Shown here: positions 45,657 through 57,390 of the stretch, in pieces | Layout of the letters: every line of letters starts with the position of its first letter | Numbering within the stretch: position 1 is the first letter of the stretch | Assembly: GCF_045679555.1 (NCBI RefSeq) | Contig: NC_092087.1 | Span: 22,716,925 to 22,780,924 of the forward strand | Source: Salvelinus alpinus | Lineage: Eukaryota; Chordata; Actinopteri; Salmoniformes; Salmonidae | Reading direction: 5' to 3' | DNA length: 64,000 nt | The notes under the pieces: model-generated | Told to the model about the DNA's origin: nothing | The model's input: the letters and a program-made list of their open reading frames with translations, nothing else | Database searches by the model: none | Made by a program: the position numbers and the translations under genes

Positions 45657-47745
45657 AGGGCTGTGACGATGCCAATATCACAATATTTTTTTCATGGCAA
45701 AAATTAAAACAGAAAGCAGACCAAACTCTTTGGTCCTTTAAACTTCTTGTCAATAGGGGGGGCGCTATTTTCACTTTGGAAAAAATCGTGCCCAATTTAA
45801 ACGGCCTCGTACTCTATTCTAGATCATACAATATGCAATACTATTGGATAGAAAACACTCTCAAGTTTCTAAAACTGTTTGAATTATATCTGTGAGTAAA
45901 ACAGAACTCATTTGGCAGCAAACTTCCAGACAGGAAGTGAAAATTCTGAAAATGGGGCTCTGTTTCAGGGCCTGCCTATTCAACCGGCTTATATTTATCG
46001 ATATACATGCACTTCATACGCCTTCCACTAGATGTCAACAGGCAGTGGAAGGTGGAATGGGGTGTCTAGCTTGATCTGAGGTCGAACAAGAGCTTTTGGA
46101 GTGGCAGGTCAGGAATTTCCTTTCTCTACCAAGGCACGCGAAGCACCTCGATATTGTCTTCTGATAAGCGTTCGGTTTACACGGCGAATATCTCCGGCTC
46201 TGATTTTATTTGATACATGTGATAATAACATCGTAAAGTATGCTTTTTCAACCGAGTTTTATCAGATTATTCAACATTTATTGGGACTTTGAGTTTTCCG
46301 TTCTTTGCGTAGAGAGAAGATGGGAACGTTATCAAGCTTGGCTAGCATTGTGGCGCGAATTCGACAGAAGAAAAGGACATTCTAAAACCAAACAACGATT
46401 TATTCTGGAGCAAGGACTCCTTGTACAAGATTCTGATGGAAGCTCAGCAAAAGTAAGAACAATTTATGATGTTATTTCATATTTCTGTGGAAAATGTTGA
46501 TTCCTATTCTCTGCCGTTTTGGCGAGCGCTGTCTCGCAATAACGCAAGCTGTTTGTTATGGTAAAGTTATTTAAAAAAATCTAACACGGCGGTTGCATTA
46601 AGAACCAGTGTATCTTTCATTTGCCATACAACAAGTATTTTTATGTAAAGTTTATGATGAGTTCTTTGGTCAGATTAGGTGAGTGTCCAAAATAGCTCAG
46701 GACATTCTGGTGAATCGATGCTACGTATTCACAATGTATAATCAGGATTTGTAGCTCTAAATATGCACATTTTCGAACAAAACATAAGTGTATTGTATAG
46801 CCTGATGTTATAAGACTGTCATCTGATGAAGTTGGTCAAGGTTAGTGATTAATTTTATCTCTATTTTGTCGGTTTTGTGCAAGCTATTTTTGCGGGGAGT
46901 AAATTGCGTTGTGTGTTTGGCTACTGTAGTGAGCTAATAGAAATATATATTGTGTTTTCGCTGTAAAACACTTAAAAATCTGAAATATTGTCTGGATTCA
47001 CAAGATGTTTATCTTTCATTTGCTGTACACCATGTATTTTTCATAAATGTTTTATGATGAGTATTTAGGTATTTCACATTGCTCTCTGTAATTATTCTGG
47101 CTGCTTCGGTGCTATTTGTGATGGTAGCTGCAATGTAAAACTATGATTTATACCTCAAATATGCACATTTTTCGTGCAAAACATAAATGCATTGTATAAC
47201 ATGTTATAAGACTGTCATCTGATGAGGTTGTTTCTTGGTTAGTGACTAATTATATCTCTATTTGGTCGGTTTTGTGATAGCTACCTATGCGGTAGAAACA
47301 TGGTGAAAATATGCGGTTGAGTCTTTGGCTATTGTGGTTAGCTAATAGAAATACATATTGTGTTTTCGCTGTAAAACATTTAAAAAAATCGGAAATGATG
47401 GCTGGATTCACAAGATGTTTGTCTTTCATTTGCTGTATTGGACTTGTGATTTCATGAAAATTATATTATATGATATCCCTGTCCCGTTAGGCTAGGCTAT
47501 GCTAGTCAGCTTTTTTGATGAGGATGCTCCCGGATCCGGGATGGGTATCACTGAAAGTTAAAAACCTGCTGTATGTAAAATATTGTGTGCTATAAGCTTG
47601 GAAAATAAATAAAATGTGACTCTGGATGACAGCATAATGATGTTTGTTTCCAACATTAGGGCTGTTTTCCTAAATAAGTTAAATCCGCTTCATGTTTTGT
47701 TTCCTCGCCACAATACTAATGAGTATCACGATACTGGTATCCTCC
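45657..47745. mobile_element. hAT-like short element split by an insertion
   Basis: The halves 45657-45741 and 47562-47745 match the intact copy at 3586-3853 (GTGACGATGCCAATATCACA and CATGGCAAAAATTAAA at the left; AAAACCTGCTGTATGTAAAA and TGATGTTTGTTTCCAACATT at the right). The intact copy shows the joined site. Confidence 0.85.
45742..47557. mobile_element. 1.8-kb insertion flanked by TTAA (piggyBac-like, non-autonomous)
   Basis: Comparison with the intact copy at 3586 gives exact borders: CCTTTAA then the insert, then TTAAAAACC, so TTAA is duplicated. Ends: ACTTCTTGTC at the left; inverse of the right CTTTCAGTGATACCC. No long reading frame. Inside are about two 400-bp tandem units (from 46612, 47011 and a partial at 47421), each opening with TCTTTCATTTGC. 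GGATGCTCCCGGATCCGGGA lies near the right end. Confidence 0.75.
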
Positions 47746-47786
47746 TGGACCTACCAAGTAGTCAATAGTCCTATTCCACACACCCC

Positions 47787-48115
47787 ACCCACAATTGGCC
47801 CAGCATCGTCCGGGTTAGGGGAGGGTTTGGCCGGCCGGGATTTCCTTGTCCCACAAGCGACTCCTTGTGGTGGGCCCGGGCGCCTGTAAGCTGACATGGT
47901 CGCCAGCTGGACGGTGTTTCCTCCGACACATTGGTGCGGCTGGCTTCCGGGTTAAGTGAGCAGTGTCAAGAAGCAGTGCGGCTTGGCAGGGTCGTGTTTC
48001 GGGGGACGCATGGCTCTCGACCTTCCCCTCTCCCGAGTCCGTAGGGGAGTTGCAGCGATGGGACAAGACAAACTACTAATTGGATATCATGAATTTGGGG
48101 AGAAAAAGGGATAAA
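47787..48115 (+). repeat. Dispersed GC-rich salmonid repeat
   Basis: CACAATTGGCCCAGCATCGT, GTGGGCCCGGGCGCCTGTAA, TCGTGTTTCGGGGGACGCAT and a tail ATTGGATATCATGAATTTGG. A widely repeated salmonid sequence whose first part is shared with the SINE type at 33885; an extended relative of that SINE is possible. Confidence 0.65.
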
Positions 48116-48359
48116 AGTACAAAAATAAATGATACTACTGATCCACTGTGGCTAAATTATGCTCTCTGGGCTCCTGTGGTTGGATATTATAATATTATTT
48201 TGAAACGTTATATATTTTTGTATTTTATTTTTGCCTCTTGGGACCCCTATGTGTTTAGGCCCTGACTCACACAATTGAGCAGCCACATTTATTTATTATG
48301 CAGTATATTATTTAAAAAATTATTAATTCATTTATTAATATACATTTTTTATTTAGCCT

Positions 48360-48432
48360 TCCCTGGTGGTCTAGTTTTGAGTATTCGGCGTTCTCACCGC
48401 CACGGCCCAGGGTTCGATTCCTGGTCAGGGAA
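48360..48432 (+). tRNA. tRNA-Glu(CTC)-like sequence, probably a pseudogene
   Basis: TCCCTGG ... TCAGGGA form the acceptor stem; the anticodon arm TTCGGCGTTCTCACCGCC carries CTC, and GGTTCGATTCC is a perfect B box. The D arm is changed (TAGTTTTGAGTATT in place of the usual TAGTGGTTAGGATT), which loses the GG pair of the D loop and one stem pair. Not followed by an obvious T-run. Likely a tRNA pseudogene or retroposed copy, 12 bp before a SINE. Confidence 0.7.
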
Positions 48433-48435
48433 TAT

Positions 48436-48640
48436 ACGTTTGGGGCGGCAGGTGGTTAGAGCCAGTAACCTAAAGGTTGCTAGATCGAATCCCAGAGCTG
48501 ACAAGGTAACAATCTGTCTTACTGCCCCTGAACAAGGCAGTTCACCCACTGTTCCTAGGCCGTCATTGTAAAAAATGATTTGTTCTTAACTGACTTGCCT
48601 AGTTAAATAAAGGTTAAATAAATAAAATAAATAATCCTCC
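48436..48640 (+). mobile_element. HpaI-type SINE
   Basis: Head GGGGCGGCAGGTGGTTAGAG, then GAGCTGACAAGGTAACAATC, tail TTAACTGACTTGCCTAGTTA and AAATAAAGG-type repeats. Confidence 0.9.
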
Positions 48641-48690
48641 CCCATCTGACGATTAGCATTGAGAGCGGGCTCCTGAATCCTCCAGTGGTT

Positions 48691-48775
48691 GGTGGCTGCA
48701 GTAAGAAAAGTATATATACACTTTTCTTACTGCAGCCACCATATATACACACGTTTCTTACTGCAGCCACCACCA
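48691..48775. repeat. Perfect hairpin plus third arm copy
   Basis: The 21-bp arm starting GGTGGCTGCAGTAAGAAAAG (48691-48711) is exactly inverted at 48720-48740, with an 8-nt AT loop. A near copy of the second arm follows (CGTTTCTTACTGCAGCCACC, to about 48771). Confidence 0.9.
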
Positions 48776-50200
48776 ATTTATTTATTTATATATATATATA
48801 TATATTTAAATATAAAAAATATATAATTAACATATACTGTACATATTTCCTTTATTTTTATGAATTGTTTGCTGCCTATTGGTCCACCCAGGGGCTTTAG
48901 CCCCAGTAAGCTCCTGCATTAGTTTGGCCCTGGGAGCAGCATGGGGTACAATGGTTGCATAAGGGCCTTACTTCCTGGGAAATAAACAGTAGTTAGGACA
49001 CAAAGTGGAACCAGTGTCTTGCTGAACCAGTGTCTCGCAGTCTGCATAACCACAGGTAAAGTTAAACACTACTCTAAATGTTTTATTACAATCTAAAATT
49101 AAAACATTAAACATGCTCGTGTGACACCTGATTTTCTTCAGGATAACGTATTCTAAATTGAAGCAGGCATGATGTATTGGTAGAGTGCTATGGTTATACT
49201 CCTGAGAGATGCACTTAACCCGACACTGACACCAATAACCCCACTGACAGTAAAAATCAGAACGGACAATAGTGTATGTGAAGCCTAGACACAATACATC
49301 TACTATGCCAGAGGTAAGACAGTACTTAAGAGAAAATGGTAAAATATATGTTCTCATAATGCTGGTGTTCTGCTCTTAATATTCTCTAGATCTGATAACA
49401 CATTCCCTCTTCTTCATGGAAGGTACACTGGCCCTTTGTCCCCCATCTGGGTCAAGGAGACGTCTGTACCACATGGTTATTCTCTAGGATGACTAAAAAT
49501 AAGTCAAGTAGAAAAACACCTCTCCAAACAGAGAACAAGTGGCAGAGCAGAGCGCTGCACCGAAACCAGAAGACCAACATATACACGCCGACTCTGTGTC
49601 AGAGGTCTCATTCTGAATAATAACTTTATCTATCACCCACAATTGACAGTTTGGTCCCAAAATAACTTGGATATGTTAAATGGCGTTTTCCCAGAAGGCA
49701 GAACAGCTGCATTCTGCTCATGGTATCTCCTACATTGTTTTAAAACAACCCAAAGTGTTAATGGCAATTTTCCCAGCAGTGCAAAACATAGGAGTTGACA
49801 TTTCATTGTCTAAAAATAGGACAACACACTGTCATTGTTTAGTTTTGGCTGTCAATCGAACTCAAATTCCAGTCCAGCTTAAATTGATTCGAAGAAACAG
49901 TTTTCTTCCAAGTACCTCAGTCACAGTGAACTGAGCAGACAGGAGCCTATACACAATGGGTTCTGTACAAGTTGACATAAAAGGCAAATAAGTCTGCTAA
50001 CGGCTGAAGTGGAACTTATCGTTCCAATACTAGTGTGGCATGTCTGATTCACTGATAGTGCTCAAGTCAACAGAAATCGAAACCAATGGGGCATAACTAG
50101 GGCTGGCACAATTATCGTACAAGCGTGTAACCGACGGTTATGGATGAAGACAGTTATGAAAATTAAATAACCGTCATAACCGTTAAAAAAAATATATATA

Positions 50201-50895
50201 TACAGTGGGGAGAACAAGTATTTGATACACTGCCGATTTTGCAGGTTTTCCTACTTACAAAGCATGTAGAGGTCTGTAATTTTTATCATAGGGGCTGATC
50301 CCTCACCTTCCTCATGATCATTGATGCCCTACGAGGTGAGATCTTGCATGGAGCCCCTGACCGAGGGTGATTGACCGTCATCTTGAACTTCTACCATTTT
50401 CTAATAATTGCGCCAACAGTTGTTGCCTTCTCACCAAGCTGCTTGCCTATTGTCCTGTAGCCCATCCCAGCCTTGTGCAGGTCTACAATTTTAGCCCTGA
50501 TGTCCTTACACAGCTCTCTGGTTTTGGCCATTGTGGAGAGGTTGGAGTCTGTTTGATTGAGTCTGTGGACAGGTGTCTTTTATACAGGTAAGGAGTTCAA
50601 ACAGGTGCAGTTAATACAGGTAATGAGTGGAGAACAGGATGGCTTCTTAAAGAAAAAGGTCTGTGAGAGCCGGAATTCTTACTGGTTGGTAGGTGATCAA
50701 ATACTTATATCATGTAATAAAATGCAAATTAATTACTTAAAAATCATACAATGTGATTTTCTGGATTTTTGTTTTAGATTCCGTCTCTCACAGTTGAAGT
50801 GTACCTATGATAAAAATTACAGACCTCTACATGCTTTGTAAGTAGGAAAACCTGCAAAATCGGCAGTGTATCAAATACTTGTTCTCCCCACTGTA
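50201..50895 (-). mobile_element. Tc1-like transposon, deleted (family 6)
   Basis: Long inverted ends: TACAGTGGGGAGAACAAGTA at both sides, matching for about 90 bp. The minus strand keeps the start of a transposase ([20 protein letters not shown], then [20 protein letters not shown]) and nothing of the catalytic part. Confidence 0.92.
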
Positions 50896-50984
50896 CTTAT
50901 TATTACTATTCATGTTTTTGTGGAATGAACAACTGACTGAAGACGGAATGGCCGGGCATTTGTGTGGTTGAGCCCGTTTCTGGT

Positions 50985-51222
50985 GTAATTTAATTTAATT
51001 TATTTAACTAGGCAAGTCAGTTAAGAACAAATTCTTATTTTACAATGACGGCCTACCCCGGCCAAACCCTAACCCGGACGATGCTGGGACAATTATACGC
51101 CACTCTATGGGACTCCCAATTACGGCCGGTTGTGATACAGCCTGGAATCGAACCAGGGTCTGTAGTGAAACCTCTAGCACTGAGATGCAGTGCCTTAAAC
51201 CGCTGCGCCACTCGGTAACATG
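50985..51222 (-). mobile_element. tRNA-derived SINE, second type, inverted
   Basis: The inverse begins GAGTGGCGCAGCGGTTTAAG and contains GGTTCGATTCCAGGCTGTAT; tail TTAACTGACTTGCCTAGTTA. Same family as 33885-34112. Confidence 0.9.
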
Positions 51223-51710
51223 GACTCTTTAACAACCTATGGAACGTTGTTGCTCCTTGCTGAAACAAGCAAGGTGTTGTAGCCTCGGCAACACTCCCCA
51301 CAATGTAGCAGCAGCACACATGGAAATAGAATGACTAGAACAGGCTTGAATCCTCTAACCCTGTCAATTTGACTGGTAAACTCAGAGGGCTTGCAGTTGC
51401 GTCACAAATCACCTAGCAGAAGTACCAGGCCCCATGTTGGAAGACCAAATTCAGTCTGTTGGAATGTCAATGTATTATTATTCAGTCTCCAATTGTCGAT
51501 GTATAATTAGCTAGCTTGCTACAGAAACTTAGTGTGCAGGCTAACTCAAATGAGCTGCTAACGTAATGTCCGTTAGTTAGTTAACTTTACATACTGTATA
51601 GCTAGCTAAGTGAATTAAATATCACCAGCTTAAAAACTTTATATTTGCTAGTTAGCTAGCAATCTTGATGTATTTATCGATGTAACTCTAAATGCATTTG
51701 TAGCTAGGTT

Positions 51711-52914
51711 CACTACATGACCAAAGGTATGTGGACACCTGCCCATCGAACATCTTATTCCAAAATCACAAGCATTAATATAGAGAGTTGGTCCCCCCTT
51801 TGCTGCTATAAAAGCCTCCACTCTTCTGGGAAGGATTTCCGCTAGATGTTGGAACATTGCTGCTGGGACTTGATTGCATTCAGCCACAAGAGCATTAGTG
51901 AGGTCGGGCACTGATGTTGGGTGATTAGGCCCGGCTCGCTGTGGGTGTTCCAATTCATCCCAAGGTGTTTGATGGGATTGAGGTCAGGGCTCTGTGCAGG
52001 CCAGTCAATTTCTTCCACACCGATCGACAAACCATTTCTGTATGGATCTTGCTTTGTACAGGGGGCATTGTCATGCTGAAACAGGAAAGGTCCTTCCCCA
52101 AACTGCTGCCACAAAGTTTAAATCAAAGAATCGTCTAAAATGTCATTGTAAACTGTAGCGTTTAGAGGCCTAGCCCAAATCATGAAAAACAGCCCCAGAC
52201 CATTATTCCTCCTACAACCAAACGTTACAGTTGGTTCTATGCATTAGGGGAGGTATTTTTCTCCTGGCATCTGCTAAACACAGATTCGTCCGTCAAACAG
52301 CCAGATGGTGAAGCGTGATTCATCACTCCAGTGAGAGCGTTTCCACTGCTCCAGAGTCCAATGGCAGCGAGCTTTACACCACTCTAGCCGACTTTTGGCA
52401 TTGTGCATGGTGTTCTTAGGCTTGTATAAGGCTGCTCGGCCATGGAAACCTAATTCATAAAGCTCCCGATGAACATTTCTTGTGCTGATGTTGCTTCCAG
52501 AGACAGTTTGGAACTCGGTAGTGAGTGTTGCAACAGAGGAGACGGTTTTTACGCGCTACACACTTCAGCACTCGGCTGTCCCATTCTGTGAGCTTGTGTG
52601 GCCTACCAGTTCGCGGCAAGTCGTTGTTGCTCCTAGATGTTTCCACTTCACAATAACGGCACTTACATTAGACAGGGGCAGCTCTAGCAGGGCAGAAATG
52701 TGACGAACTGACTTGTTGGAAAGGTGGCATCCTATGACAGTCCCACGTTGAAAGTCACTGAGCTCTTCAGTAAGGCCATTCTACTGCCAATGTTTGTCTA
52801 TGGAGATTGCTTGGCTGTGCTCCATTTTATACACCTGTCAGCGACGGGTGTGGCTGAAACAGCCAAATCCACTAATTTGAAGTGGTGTCCACATACTTCT
52901 GTATATATTGTGTA
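51711..52914 (-). mobile_element. Tc1-like transposon with broken transposase (family 2)
   Basis: Ends CACTACATGACCAAAGGTAT and inverse ACACAATATATACAGAAGTA, then TGTGGACACC on both sides. The minus strand has transposase pieces (GRPHKLTEWDSRVLKCVARK, FQHDNAPCTKQDPY, VEEIDWPAQSPDLNPIKHLG) in different frames. Near full length for the family (about 1.2 kb). Confidence 0.92.
51780..52760 (-). pseudogene. Tc1-like transposase pseudogene
   Basis: The N-terminal helix-turn-helix and DDE region are both recognisable but spread over several frames with stops. The catalytic NAP and SPDLNPI motifs are present. Inactive. Confidence 0.88.
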
Positions 52915-52999
52915 TGTGTACCCATGTTAGGCCGTCTTGTGAAAAAAAAGTTTTAAAGTCACACACAATGCATAAACCTATTATAAACAACATCAGACC

Positions 53000-53165
53000 A
53001 ACCCTGCTGGGAGTGCAGGCTTCTGTTTGAGCGCAGCACTGAGACACCTGATTCAATGTATCAAACCTAATTAGTTAATAATCAAGTGTGCTATTGCTGG
53101 ACTGGAAAATAAGTCTGCTCCCCCCGTAGATCAGGGATCAGTGGAGCGAGGTTGGTCACCTCTGG
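53000..53165. repeat. Dispersed fish repeat
   Basis: ACACCTGATTCAATGTATCA, TTAATAATCAAGTGTGCTAT and GATCAGGGATCAGTGGAGCG resemble a common fish repeat that ends near GGTTGGTCACC. Weak. Confidence 0.4.
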
Positions 53166-53882
53166 TGTTGACTTTATTTTGTACACCTGGAATTATGCTT
53201 GAGTAATAATAGCTTACTTGTTACTAAAATGTCTAACCTTTACATAAGGTATGAGTTAGCTTACTTGTACATTTTACAATTATATGAAAGTCCTGATTCT
53301 TTGAAGTTAAGTGTTTAAACTTGTTTGAAAATTGTTAGCTTAACTATTATTCAAGATTAACTAGTGTCGATGTTGATTAATCACAGATCACAATCCTGAA
53401 ATATAGAGGGAAAGGAAATCTGTCTCTAATTCGTCTGTTTCTGTGTTGTATTCTCATATGAACATGACCTTTCTGTTCAGTCATAAGCTCTCCAAATTGT
53501 TTTATTTGATTGTGATAAGAGTTTATAAGGTTTAATATAAATGATTAAATAATTCTACCCGGAAACTAAACCATTAGGGATTAGAGGTTATGTAGCATGG
53601 ATAACGAGTAATTAAAAGTATTAAACATAAGTCCAACTAGGTTAGACTGGGAGAGAGAGAAATGTGTGTATGCTTAAGAAAACACCTAGAAACAATTAAA
53701 CTATGGTTGAACCGACCCGGCTATAACTCTGGGTTGCAGACCGATTAGGATAATTGAAATGTATGTAAATTGGTCACAAAATTCTATATCAGATTGTCAC
53801 ACTCTTTTCAGGATATCAGCCATGTAAACCCATTTTGCAGCTGATAATGGCATGCAACACCAATGCAGCCATAGGCTTACAG

Positions 53883-54063
53883 CAGTGGTTCCCAACTCCA
53901 GTACCCCCAACAGCACACATTTTTTTGTGGCCCTGGACAAACATACCTGACTCAACTCTGAGGGCCTGATGATTAGTTGACAAGCTGTATCAGGTGTATT
54001 TGTCCGAGGCTACAATAAACCGTATTGTTGAGGGTACTCGAGGACTGTAGTTGGGAATCACTG
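53883..54063. mobile_element. 181-bp hAT-type MITE
   Basis: Inverted ends CAGTGGTTCCCAACT and AGTTGGGAATCACTG. The flanks GCTTACAG and GCCTACAG are an 8-bp target duplication with one mismatch. Confidence 0.8.
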
Positions 54064-54418
54064 GCCTACAGTATGATGGCATTTAGCCTTATGGGCATTT
54101 GCAATGCACCCCTTGACATTGTGCATCTGAATCAGAGAATAGCTTTACTCACACATTGTTTACATATTGTTCAGCTATATGTTCTCAATTTAAAAACGAT
54201 ACCAGTAAACAATGTATATGAGGCTAATCATTATATTGGATTTTTTACATGCCTTGAGCTGACATGAAATTGTTAAGTGCAAATCCAACCCTTGTAATAT
54301 AGGTGGTGAAATGTCTGGAGGCAGGAGATGGGATCCTTAGCCGCCGCCTACTCCTACCAAATTCAATGCCAGATACTTTTCTCCCAGAAGGTCTGAGTGG
54401 CACTTGGAGGTACTGTGA

Positions 54419-54620
54419 TAATCAATTCAAATCGTATTGGTTGCATACACATACAGTTATAGCGGATGTAGTGAAATGCTTATGTTCCTAGCTCCAACAG
54501 TGCATTAATATCTAACAATACACACAAATCTAAAAAGTTAAAGAATGGAATTAAGAAACATTAGGATGAACAATGTCGGAGTCCAGAGAATAAATATACA
54601 GTATATATAAATACAGTGTA
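54419..54620 (+). repeat. Dispersed salmonid repeat fragment
   Basis: ATTCAAATCGTATTGGTTGC, then GATGTAGTGAAATGCTTATG; a common salmonid retroposon-like segment directly before a Tc1 copy. Confidence 0.55.
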
Positions 54621-54622
54621 CA

Positions 54623-56185
54623 TACAGTACCAGTCAAAAGTTTAGACACATCTACTCATTCATTCAATTCTTTATTTTGACTATTTTCTACATTGTAGAA
54701 TAATAGTGAAGACGTCAAAGCTATGAAATGACACACATGGAATCATGTGGTAACCAAAAAAGTGTGAAACAAAGAAAAATATATTTTATATTTGAGATTC
54801 TTCAAAGTAGCCACCCTTACCTTGACAGATTTGCACACTCTTGGCATTCTCTCAACCAGCTTCATGAGGTAGTCACCTAGAATGCATTTCAATTAACAGG
54901 TGTGCCTTGTTAAAAGTTCATTGGTGGAATTTATTTCCTTCTTAATGCGTTTGAGCCTATCAGTTGTGTTGTGACATGGTAGGGTTGGTATACAGAAGAT
55001 AGCCTTATGTGGTAAAAGACCAAGTCCATATAATGTCAAGAACAGCTCAAAAAGAAATGAGAAACAACAGTCCATCATTACTTTAAGACAGGAAGGTCAG
55101 TCAATACGGAACATTTCAAGAACTTTGAAAGTTTCTTCAAGTGCAGTCACAAAAACCATCAAGCGCTATGATGAAACTAGCTCTCATGAGGACCACGACA
55201 GGAAAGGAAGACCCAGAGTTAACTTTGCTGCAGAGGATAAGTTCATTAGAGTTACTAGCCTCAGAAATTGCAGCCCAAATGCTTCACAGAGTTCAAGTAA
55301 CAGGCATCTCAACATCAACTGTTCAGATGAGACTGTGTGAAATCAGGCCTTCATGGTCAAATTGCTGCAAAGAAACCACTACTAAAGGACGCCAATAAGA
55401 AGAGACTTGCTTGGGCCAAGAAACACAAGCAATGGACATTAGACCAGTGGAAATCTGTCCTTTGGTCTGATGAGTCCAAATTTCTGATTTTTCGTTCCAA
55501 CCACTGTGTCTTTGTGAGACGCAGAGTAGGTCAACGGATGATCTCCGCATGTGTGGTTCCCACCGTGAAGCATGGAGGAGGTGTAATGGTTGTGGCGGTG
55601 CTTTGCTGGTGACACTGTCAGTGATTTTTTCGAATTCAAGGCACACCTAACCAGCATGGCTACCACAGCATTCAGCAGCAATACGCCATCCCATCTGGTT
55701 TGCACTTAGTGGAACTATCATTTGTTTTTCAACAGGACAATGACCCAACACACCTCCAGGCTGTGTATGGGCTATTTGACCAAGAAGAAGAGTGATGGAG
55801 TGCTACATCAGATGACCTGGCCTCCACAATCACCCAACCCAATCGAGATGGTTTGGTATGAGTTGGACTGCAGAGTGAAGGAAAAGCAGCCAACAAGTGC
55901 TCAGCATATGTGGGAACTGTTGGAAGAGCATTCCAGGTGAAGCTAGTTGAGAGAATGCCAAGAGTGTGCAAAGCTGTCACAAGGCAAAGGGGGGCTACTT
56001 TGAAGAGTCTAAACTCTAAAAGAGTCTAAATTTGTTTAACACTTTTTTGGGTTACTACATGATTCCATATGTGTTATTTCATAGTTTTGATGTCTTCACT
56101 ATTATTCTACAATGTAGAAAATAGTAAAAATAAAGAAAAACCCTTGAATGAGTAGGTGTGTCCAAACTTTTGACTGGTACTGTAT
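54623..56185 (+). mobile_element. Tc1-like transposon, near full length (family 1)
   Basis: Inverted ends TACAGTACCAGTCAAAAGTT (right end inverted: the same). 1,563 bp, the expected size for Tc1/mariner. Plus-strand transposase remnant covers the whole protein but with frameshifts. Confidence 0.95.
55040..55990 (+). pseudogene. Tc1-like transposase pseudogene
   Basis: Segments in order: MKVSSSAVTKTIKRYDETSS (DNA binding), [20 protein letters not shown] and VLWSDESKF (first catalytic Asp), WPPQSPNPIEMVWYELD (last catalytic region). Frames change at least twice, and part around 55610-55720 is rearranged. Inactive. Confidence 0.9.
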
Positions 56186-56189
56186 ATAT

Positions 56190-56470
56190 AAAGCGCATTC
56201 GGAATGTATTCTGACCCCTTCCCTTATTCCAAATTTTGTTACGTTACAGCCTTATTCTAAAATGACTAAATATAAAAAATGTACTCATCAATCTACACAC
56301 CATACACCATAATGACAAAGTAAAAACCTTTTTTTTTTTTTTATGTTTGCAAATTTATAAAAAATAATAAAAACAGAAATACCTTTTTTTACATACAGTG
56401 CATTCGGAATGTATTCAGACCCCTTGACTTTTTCAATCTACACACAATAATGACTAAGCAAAAACAAGTT
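56190..56470. mobile_element. Tc1-like terminal fragments (family 7), doubled
   Basis: GCATTCGGAATGTATTCTGA at 56194 and again GCATTCGGAATGTATTCAGA at 56400, each followed by CCCCTT and an AT-rich stretch. These are two partial terminal repeats of another Tc1 family, head to tail. Confidence 0.7.
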
Positions 56471-56479
56471 AGGCGATAC

Positions 56480-56884
56480 TCCTGTTGTAAAGAAAAGCAA
56501 TGTGCTTAATATTAGGAAAGTTGAGAAATAAATATATTAGGCCTAGCCTTCAGAAAGCTGATGGGATCCTCCTCTTTTTAAGAGGCCATCACTCTGTTTT
56601 CTAGCGCAATTCCATCGCCTATAGAAATGTTGCGCAACATGAGCTCTCATGAAGTGTTCGATTAGATTTTTGATTACATTTGCATTGATGCCAGAGTGAT
56701 TAGAGGGACAATAGAGTGCTGAGTACCAGGCAGTTAGCAAGTTTGGTAGGCTACTAATGACCATCAACAACATCAGAGCTTGGAGAAGCCTAATTACCAT
56801 GACTAAATGGACATGTGGAATTTGACTGCCTTCATGACTTGTGACCGCTGGTCTGGGGGTAATACGGTCACCGCAACAGCCCTA
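56480..56884. mobile_element. hAT-like element right end, second subfamily
   Basis: Ends ACGGTCACCGCAACAGCCCTA-type sequence (last 13 bases GCAACAGCCCTA plus flank) with subterminal GTGACCGCTGGTCTGGGGGT. Left end not identified; it may be part of, or nested in, the element at 50098. Confidence 0.5.
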
Positions 56885-57227
56885 ACTCCGGCTAGACAAG
56901 TACCATCCATTTATTTTTTCCCTAGAAAATACACAATAGACTTTTATCAGAACAGGCATGTTGTTTTAGCACTAGCAGACATAGCCACCGAATGCTAGCT
57001 AGCTTAGTGCTAGCAGTAAGGCAGAATGCCGCCCTGAGTTTAAGAGCAAGTGCTAACCCAAACAGCATTCCTGGTGTCATAAATGTAGCTAGCCACCTAA
57101 CTTGCAAATCCGGGTTAGTTATTAATATCTTCGTCCGAGTTTAAATGAATTGGCTAGCTATCAGGGATCTTAGTTAGCCAGATCTAGTTGAAACATTATT
57201 GATAGCATGCTGGCTAACATTACAACC

Positions 57228-57390
57228 AGTGGAGGCTGCTGAGGGGAGAATAATGGCTGGAACGGAGTTAATGGAATGGCATCAAACACATGGAAACCAT
57301 ATGTTTGATGTATTTGCTACCATTCCACTGATTCCGCTCCAGCCATTACCACTCCTCCCCAATTAAGGTGTCACCAACCTCCTGTGGTTA
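57228..57390. mobile_element. Palindromic salmonid MITE
   Basis: CCAGTGGAGGCTGCTGAGGG and AATAATGGCTGGAACGGAGT at the left; GATTCCGCTCCAGCCATTAC and CACCAACCTCCTGTGG as the inverse at the right. Confidence 0.8.
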
